Assembly: GCA_947359465.1 (NCBI GenBank)
Contig: OX375872.1
Coordinates: 140,627,608 to 140,691,607 of the forward strand
DNA: 64,000 bases
Direction: 5' to 3'
Origin: Metellina segmentata
Lineage: Eukaryota > Arthropoda > Arachnida > Araneae > Tetragnathidae
Below, one piece after another: positions 57,293 through 64,000 of the stretch (positions within the stretch are counted from its first letter, which is position 1; each line of letters opens with the position of its first letter). The position numbers and the translations under genes were made by a program. The notes below the pieces were generated by a model. It saw only the letters and a list, made by a program, of their open reading frames with translations, was not told the DNA's origin and did not search any database.

Positions 57293-58688
57293 ATGGCTGA
57301 TACAATTATAACAAAATTAAAGAAAAAGCAAAGAACTGTCAGAACTTCTATTATTAAGAATATTAAATGTATAGAAACAGAACTTGCAAAAGATGAAACA
57401 AATATCGACAGTCTTGAAGAGATTTTAGAAAATTTTAATGAAAATGCGAATGATTTAAAAGCTATTGATTCTGAATTAGAGCAAGTTATTGACGAAAAAG
57501 ATTTAGAAAACTGCAAAGTGCATCCGAATATCGCGAAAAAAATAATAACATGGAGATTTAGAGCAAACAAAAAATTCTTCAATCATCAAAAAATATTCCG
57601 AATGAAAGTTATGTCAAATCCAGCTGAAGCGAATTGAAACCTAAAGAACAAAAATAAAGAATCGTTAATCTTCCAAAGCTTTCGATTTGTCATTTTTATG
57701 GCGAAATTAGTTAGTGGTTAACATTTTGGAACTCTTTCGAAACTGCTATTCATAAAAATGATTCACTAGATAAAATTTGTAAATTTAATTATCTTAAAGA
57801 TTATTTAAAGGGATCGGCACTTAACACTATTGATGGTTTGCCGTTACGCCTGAGAATTATGATATCGCTATTAATATGTTTGAGCAAAGATTCGGGCGGA
57901 AAGATTTCCTTATAAATACGCATATGAATAATTTACTAAGTATTACGCCTTTAAGGAATTCTAGTGATGTTAAATCATTTCGAAAATTTTATGACAGTAT
58001 TCAAACAGAAATACGCAGTTTAGAAACACTTGGTGTTTTCTCAGATACATATGGAAAACTTTTGCATCCTATGATATTAAAAATGTTACCTCGAGATTTA
58101 ATATTCGAATTCAATAAAGAAACAGACAGTGATAGTTGTGAATTCAAGGACTTGTTACACTTTTTGTGTAGGCATTTGGGCGCAAAGGAAAGATCAAACA
58201 TCAATGTTCCGTTTGAAACGTATGAGAAAAGGGAGTGGCACCAGGAAAAGTTATATCTACCGCACAGACTCAAGTATCGTGAGGGAAAGGGGATACCGAC
58301 TGCGACAGATTTATGTTCCTCTGAAATAAAACAAAAAGAGTTTGCGCTTTGCTTATTTTGCAATAAATCTTCTCATGTAGCAGCTGATTGCAAGTATGCT
58401 CGATTCTTACCATTAGAAGAAATAAAACTTATGCTATTGAAAAAAGGCTCCTGTTTTAGATGCTTAAAGTCAGGGCATTTATCGCGTTCGTGTAAAGTAA
58501 AAGTTATTTGTGAAATATGTGGTAAAAGACATTTATCGATCATGTGTTTTTGTGAAAAGGGTAATGAAATTAAACCAAATGCTACTTTAGTTAGTAATGA
58601 TGTCAATGAAAATAGTGTACTAACTAATAATTCATTTAAAGAAGCTTATTTGCAAACTTTAACTGTATACATTATTGTAAATAATTGA
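57293..58688 (+). pseudogene. BEL/Pao gag-like region with zinc knuckles
   Basis: The ATG at 57293 starts an open stretch to 57637 with a charged, coiled-coil-like N-terminus. The frame breaks between 57637 and 57876, where a Trp-containing gag core lies in shifted frames. It reopens at 57876-58688. That part ends with three Cys/His clusters: CLFCNKSSHVAADC, CFRCLKSGHLSRSC and CEICGKRHLSIMC, the nucleic-acid-binding knuckles of Pao gag. The structural polyprotein is therefore split and dead. Confidence 0.8.
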
Positions 58689-58960
58689 AATCAGTTTGTA
58701 AGAGTTATTGTTAATACTGGTAGTCAAAAATCTTATGTAAGTAAGTTTGTTGCTAGGGTTATGAAATTGAAATGGTTAGGAGAGGATATGGTAATTCATG
58801 GACTATTTGGGGAATAGAAAAGAAGGAAACCCATAAAAGTTATCCCATTAAATTAAGCAATATTAATAAAAGTTTTGATTGCGAATTAGAGGTAATGGAT
58901 CAAGAAAAATATATGCCTCGCTTCCTAAAATTAAAGATTTAGAATGCATCTATGAATTTA
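58689..58960 (+). pseudogene. Pao aspartic protease relic
   Basis: The stretch after the zinc knuckles reads VIVNTGSQKSYVS. The catalytic DTG is NTG, so the protease lacks its active-site Asp. Frames are broken downstream. It is separated from the rest of pol by about 200 bp of unassigned sequence and a Helitron. Confidence 0.75.
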
Positions 58961-59170
58961 AGAACTCTGTTATTTTTGTCAGTGATGTTACTAAAATTGA
59001 AAACTGCTGCTTATTTGAAACTATTGAATATAATGCAAAACATTTGCTGTGTCCTTAACTGTTTAAGATTTTTTGTTGACCGCGATTGGTAAAACCACTT
59101 CTACTACTTCTGTCCTTGTTCCTTTTTTTTTGTATGTTGTGTTTTTGTGTTAGTCCTAAATAAAGCTGTA

Positions 59171-59694
59171 TCTCTAATATTATAAAAGGAAGTGTTTGTC
59201 TGTTTGTTTTTGCACTTCATGTCAACCCACGTGACCTTATTTTATATTTTCACAAGAGATTGTGACGTCACGTGAACTTTCTCTTTCCAAAAAAAAATCA
59301 GACTGCATCTTCTGCTCTTCGCGTTAAAAAAAAAAAGAAACAGAATACATTTCCTGTCCCATTCCATTTCCGCGCGAATGAGAGCAAGAAATGAAAAAAG
59401 GTATTGATTGGGATTGTTAAATTTTTTTTCGTAAAATCGTAATCGCTAAAGATAGATTAAAAATTTCAACGGATTTGAAATCTGCGGAAAATTTCAGTTT
59501 AGATTGTTACCTAAAAATATGACTTTCTTTAAATAAATAATTTCTAAATTTAATATATATCTTCAACCGTTTTGAAATCTGCGGAAAATTGTATACACCA
59601 GATTAATACCTTACATCACGGCGTTGTCCGTCGTGTTGATTTGCTTTGCAAACCAACACCACGGGCAACGCCGGGCTAGTCACGCAATGGCTAG
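59171..59694 (+). mobile_element. Non-autonomous Helitron, family 1, complete (524 bp)
   Basis: It starts TCTCTAATATTATAAAAGGA after host A at 59170. It ends with the hairpin region CTAGTCACGCAATGGCTAG, with terminal CTAG at 59691-59694 followed by host T. TC start, CTRR end, 3' hairpin and A/T insertion site are all present. Internal TTTGCTTTGCAAACCAA and GGCAACGCC words match the other copies. It interrupts the Pao element and codes for nothing. Confidence 0.9.
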
Positions 59695-59699
59695 TATTC

Positions 59700-61249
59700 T
59701 ATGTATTTAAGTGGTTGTTTAATCCAAAAATCCAATTGAAACTGAACCAAAGGAAATTCACATTTTATTGGGAGTTGATTCTGAAGGAGATTTATTCACA
59801 GGAGAAAATAAACACGTTTCAGGAGGTTTAATTGCCATGAATACTCGTTTAGGATGGACAATTATGGGTTGTACGAGCGGAAAAAACAACAGCTCTAGTA
59901 CACTACTGTCACTCCATGTTAATAATTCGAACCTCTATTCTTTGGAGCCTAGACACCTTGGGAATTAATGATCCCGGAGAAAATGTAACAAGGAAAGAGA
60001 CGAAAGAAGCTGCGAAGGACTGTTTTCTTCATAATATCAAACGAGAAGAAGGTAGATATGTCGTCAGCCTACCATGGATTGAAGGTCATCCTCCTTTATC
60101 GAATGGAAGAAGTATAGCTGAAAGAAGAATAGTCAGCTGCATGAAATCCTTAGCAAAATCTGGGAAATTACAAGACTATCAGAAGGTTCTTAGCGAATGA
60201 CAAGATGAGAACATTATTGATGAAGTTATTGTTCCGTGAGAAAAGAAACATAGGAGCATTTCCTACCTAATCACCCTGTTTTTAAAAAAAATTCGACAAC
60301 CAAAGTTAGACCTGTTTTTGACGGAGCAGCAAAAGAAAAAAAACCATGGTTCATCTATAAATGATTGTCTGGAAAAGGGACCCAATGTTGTAGAGATGAT
60401 TCCATCAATCATTAACAGATTCCGTTTTAGAAAGTTCGGTATTACCGCCGACATGAGGAAAGCTTCTTTACAAATTGGGATTCAAGAGAATGATAGACCA
60501 TTTTTGAAATTTTTGTGGTGGGGACGATGGGAAGAAAGAAAATCAAAAAGTGTTTCAACATAGAAGAGTTGTTTTCGGAATTTCTTCAAGTCCTTTCTTG
60601 CTTGTAGATACTTTAGAATTTCATCTAGAAAACGCTCCAGACCATTTACCGAATACGGCTCAAAAGTTGCTGAAGAGTTTTTACGTTAATAATTGCGTGT
60701 GTAGCGTTAACACTGAAGAAGAGCTTGTTATGTTAATTTCTGAAGCTCAAGAGATTCTTAGTGATGCCAAATTCGATCTTCGAGGGTGGGAGCATTCATC
60801 AGCATCATTGATTGAAAATACAACTGAAAAAAAGAACTGTTCTAGTTTTGGGTCTAAATTGGACAGTAGATGAAGACGTGGTATTCATTGATATGAAGGC
60901 CTTTCTTACAGATCAAAAATCATCTGTAACCAAAAAGAACATCCTTTCAGCTGTTCATCGAATATTCGATCCCATCGGATTTACTTGCACGATCATTTTG
61001 GGGCTTAAGATCTTATTACAAGAATGTTGGAAGCTTGGAATTTCATGGGATGCTGAACTTCCGGAAAAGATTATAAAGAAATTTGAGCGTTGGAAAGCTC
61101 AACTGGATAAGTTGAAGAAACAAAAAATATCACGACATCTATTAAAAGGTTCTACCAATGATCTAGATTTATCTCTACCTGTATTTTGTGGTGCAAGTAT
61201 ACTGGTTTTGGAAGTTTCTTACGACCCATACAAAGACTTTACCTGTTGA
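59700..61249 (+). pseudogene. Pao reverse-transcriptase region relic
   Basis: Pieces in several frames, in normal Pao order. First the pre-RT part (GGLIAMNTRLGWTIMG, then YVVSLPWIEGHPPLSNG). Next come RT fingers/palm (INDCLEKGPNVVEMIPSI, FGITADMRKASLQIG) and the FGISSSPFLL block. The active-site block reads FYVNNCV where FYVDNCV is usual. FDLRGWEHS and a connection region (SAVHRIFDPIGFTCT, LLQECWKLGISWD) follow, ending at 61249. At least three frameshifts or stops plus the altered catalytic site make it inactive. Confidence 0.85.
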
Positions 61250-61502
61250 AAGTCAGTGATAATGATCGATCCGTATTACCAAACAAGACAGACGAGAATA
61301 TTCCAATAAATATGAACTGTAAAAACCGTTCTCCATCCGAAACTATCCGGCCACTTCCATGAACTAGAGAACTAGAGACCTTTCCTAATCTGGAACTCAC
61401 CGTACCAGAAGTGGGAGAGCATCAAAACCTGTACAGAGGATGAACTACTAAAGTTTGGAATGAGTTCAGAGACACAGTGCTCTGGACTCAAAGGTGGGAG
61501 AG

Positions 61503-61882
61503 TGTTGCGAACTGAGCATCAGTTAACTTTAACTGTGCCTGTACCCGAAAGCGACAAAGAAAAAATCTTTACCAGCAGAACGGCCTCAAAATTGTAGCGG
61601 AGAAGTCGCTTTTGTTTGAACGCATTTGAAATCGTTTTGTTACTTCGTTTTTTGATTGTTGTATTTGTGTGTGGAATAAAAAATGTTTAAAACACAATCC
61701 TGAAGTGGCAGTGAATCAATTATTGATTAATAAGAAAATCTGGAAAACTTTTGCTGGTATTCTAATAAGAAATGGACTGTCATCATCGAGAGCCTTATAA
61801 CAGACATCCCGAAAGAAGATAAACCTGCTTTTGATAAAGGTAATACTTTTTTAACTTTACCTTAGTTATTTTTTTAGAAGCA
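61503..61882 (+). repeat. 3' LTR of BEL/Pao element
   Basis: 380 bp, begins TGTTGCGAACTG and ends AGAAGCA, with GTGTGGAATAAAAAATG as in the 5' LTR. The 250 bp before it (61250-61502) have no coding frame. Confidence 0.85.
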
Positions 61883-61884
61883 GG

Positions 61885-62160
61885 CGATATAATAAGCGGA
61901 TTAGCAAACGAAGGGTTGCGAGTTTGAAACTAGATCTAAACAAATATGATCATGTAGGTTACCTTAAATGTCCCGCACATTGGCGTGGTGTGTAAGTTTG
62001 GAGAGCAGGGTGAAAAGCTCATGTATTGACCTTGTCATCTGACCGAGGTTTCAAATTACTTGGTAATGTCCATGGATCATTACCTTGGGAATTGTTACCG
62101 GACCATTGCCAATTGTTCTCTGTATTCTTTAGTAGGGATTTTGCTTAACTACTTGCCTAT
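61885..62160 (+). repeat. Very old SINE, second head type
   Basis: AAGCGGATTAGCAAACGAAGGG and TTGCGAGTTTGAAAC give the head. Diverged body words (GTTTGGAGAGCAGGGTG, CATCTGACCGAGGTT) follow. Confidence 0.65.
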
Positions 62161-64000
62161 TTAATTATAAAACATTGAAATTTTTGTAATGGAGAATATT
62201 TCTCTTTATCGAATTTGAATGCATTAAGTATAAAGTTTATGTTTTGGCAACACACTTACAGAGTTTATTTCTGATTCAGAACCAAAACTAAACACGCGAT
62301 TGCTTAGTTTTCACTGAACGTCAGATTCACATTTTATAAATAAACTGAGAAAGAAGCAATTTGTTTAAACTCTCAACTCACTGTTCAAAACATTTAAACA
62401 GGTAATGTATGCCATAATCATTTGAAATGTCATTGTCAAAGTTGGGATCAAAACAAAGCTGGATCGTGACATAAAATCGCGCAAAGATTGAGCATTAAAC
62501 GAACATCAAGTTATTGAACGAACGTTTAAACTGTATGTAATTTTATGAACAAGAGACACATGACTGAATCTAATTTCTTCAGCGTGCCAATCTTGTTGGC
62601 ATATGGTATTAAAATTTAAAAAAAATTTCATTAAAATTCTATTGCATTCGTTTAATTTTGTTTTTTATTTGTGTTTGAGATACTACTGTGTCAGTTGTGG
62701 TCGATCAAACAAATATTTTATGTATTTCCATTCCTTTTTAAATGAGCTATTTTTATTGCAATTAGATAATCTAAAACTGATTCACAAAGCTTCTTTTCAG
62801 TACCAAAACCGGCGAACCGGTATTTTTCAGTGGTTTTGTACTAGTCTCCTGTGTGATGTCTTTCCATCAGCTTTGATGTTTTCTGCGTGGAATTTTTCGT
62901 TTTATCCTCATTCGTTAAAAACTTATTAAAACAGTTTTTTCAAAATACTCCGTTTATTTTTAAACTGGAAATATGTGCTTATGTATAACTTCATAATTGA
63001 TACATTCTTTTTTTTAAATGTTTATATATATCTGAAAATCGGTTTTAGAATAATGCATTCTGCACCTGGGGTGAAGATGAGAGAATAGAGCAGATATATT
63101 AAAAATAATTAATAAGTGGAAATACTAGCAATTTTGATTGTAAACATGCTTATACAACAACCCAATCTCCAAAATCCATTTTTGCAATAAGGAAGCTTTG
63201 TCAAAGTTTACTGTGTGACACACTTGTCAACAATATAAGTATTTCACCTCAACCCTTGAAAGCTAATTTTTCCTAAATGTGCACATTTCAATGTTCCTCT
63301 GAGGTAAGTTTAGCTGGGATATTATGTCATATGCTACACCATATACTCTGATGTGATTGCAGGGTTAAATTTGTTATTTTTCAGTTTTAGTGACTAAAGG
63401 CATCTCTTTGAGCAAAATCATCTAAAAAATTCCTATTTCCATAATTTTAACCACTTTTGAAAATTCCCCAGGGGTCAACGAATATTTAGTCCCTTATTTT
63501 TAACTAATAGAGGACAGAACATTTTTTGATTTTTCTTAAAGAAAATTTTCCTAGGGGCTCGAATTTTGAAGTTTTGGCACTAAGCCCTCATGGCAAGCTT
63601 GAAAGAAAAACATTGTAATCTGTGGTTCATTTATTTTCATGTAAACCTGAACAAAAATATTTTATTTTAGAAATTTATATTTTTTGGTTGTCTGAATGCA
63701 TGTTTCATACTTAATTAGCATATTTTGTGTTCTAGCCAGCTCCTTTTGTATCTGGCAACTAAAATTGTGTAATTGAGGATTTAGAAGGTACCTTTTGCTA
63801 CTATTTTGAAATATGTATGTTACTGTTTCACAAGTGCTTTGGTTATGGCAGCCCTGAGTCGCCTAAGTTCACCAAGTGGGCATCCTATCAGCCATTTAGC
63901 TGACCATTACCATTTGGCATTGGTTTGGTGGCTAAACTGAGGAAGCATCACTAACTACTAGGATTTTACTAACTAGGATTTTACCACAGAATTTTATAGT
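62161..64000. other. AT-rich DNA, no gene recognised
   Basis: The 108-codon frame at 62603-62929 has no domain. A short ATG frame at about 63847-63945 (MAALSRLSSPSGHP) was noted without any match I know. Confidence 0.4.

Larger units (their letters stand above)
56752..61882 (+). mobile_element. BEL/Pao LTR retrotransposon, defective
   Basis: Two LTRs flank a degraded gag and pol. The pol part holds protease, reverse transcriptase and connection-region motifs. RNase H and integrase are missing, pointing to an internal deletion near 61250. A Helitron is inserted at 59171-59694. No matching target duplication was found at the outer ends. The LTRs differ by substitutions and small gaps, so the insertion is not recent. 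Confidence 0.88.

Overview
The window is AT-rich, intron-bearing animal DNA packed with transposable elements. The mix (Merlin, several hAT groups, Harbinger, Tc1, Helitrons, a BEL/Pao LTR retrotransposon, tRNA-derived SINEs) and a FoxP-like exon pair point to an invertebrate, most likely an arthropod. A chelicerate such as a spider is my guess and is not provable from this window. There is no bacterial-style gene organisation.

Only two host genes look functional. A taspase-1 homologue (TASP1, + strand, 7760-8863) has its whole protein in one open exon behind a splice acceptor. HIGD2A, a mitochondrial cytochrome-oxidase assembly protein (- strand), has exon 1 at 20311-20464 and exon 2 at 15757-15929, separated by a 4.4 kb intron that holds a Helitron and a dead Tc1 element. 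A third host-derived piece is a decayed FoxP forkhead fragment (52736-53058, - strand): two consecutive exons with an intron, carrying stops and frameshifts.

Layout. 1-3025: SINE copies, then a complete but dead Merlin element with an 8-bp target duplication. 3250-7700: SINE, Helitron and diverged tandem repeats. 7743-8982: TASP1. 9690-13130: degenerate tandem repeat split by a hAT-like element that itself holds a Helitron. 13131-20465: HIGD2A. 20908-27059: an old hAT element containing a younger hAT and two nested non-autonomous hAT-like elements. 27290-30860: another hAT-like element, a SINE-like repeat, and a satellite-like array in direct and inverted orientation. 32463-38350: SINE cluster plus a Helitron ending in a hairpin and CTAG. 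39898-47674: a short hAT derivative, then a 6.4 kb hAT with a nearly whole transposase, itself hit by another element. 47814-50175: Harbinger element interrupted by a full-length SINE. 51130-53058: palindromic tandem repeat, hAT MITE, SINEs, FoxP pseudogene. 55440-61882: SGNH-hydrolase-like relic and a BEL/Pao retrotransposon with two LTRs, interrupted by a Helitron. 62160-64000: nothing recognisable.

The strongest unusual signals are the FoxP pseudogene, a SINE family whose common body is attached to two different tRNA-like heads, the multi-level nesting of hAT elements (eight target-site duplications can be read by eye), and a satellite-like array rich in TGACCT/AGGTCA motifs. Many long open frames here are by-products of repeats and are not listed as genes.
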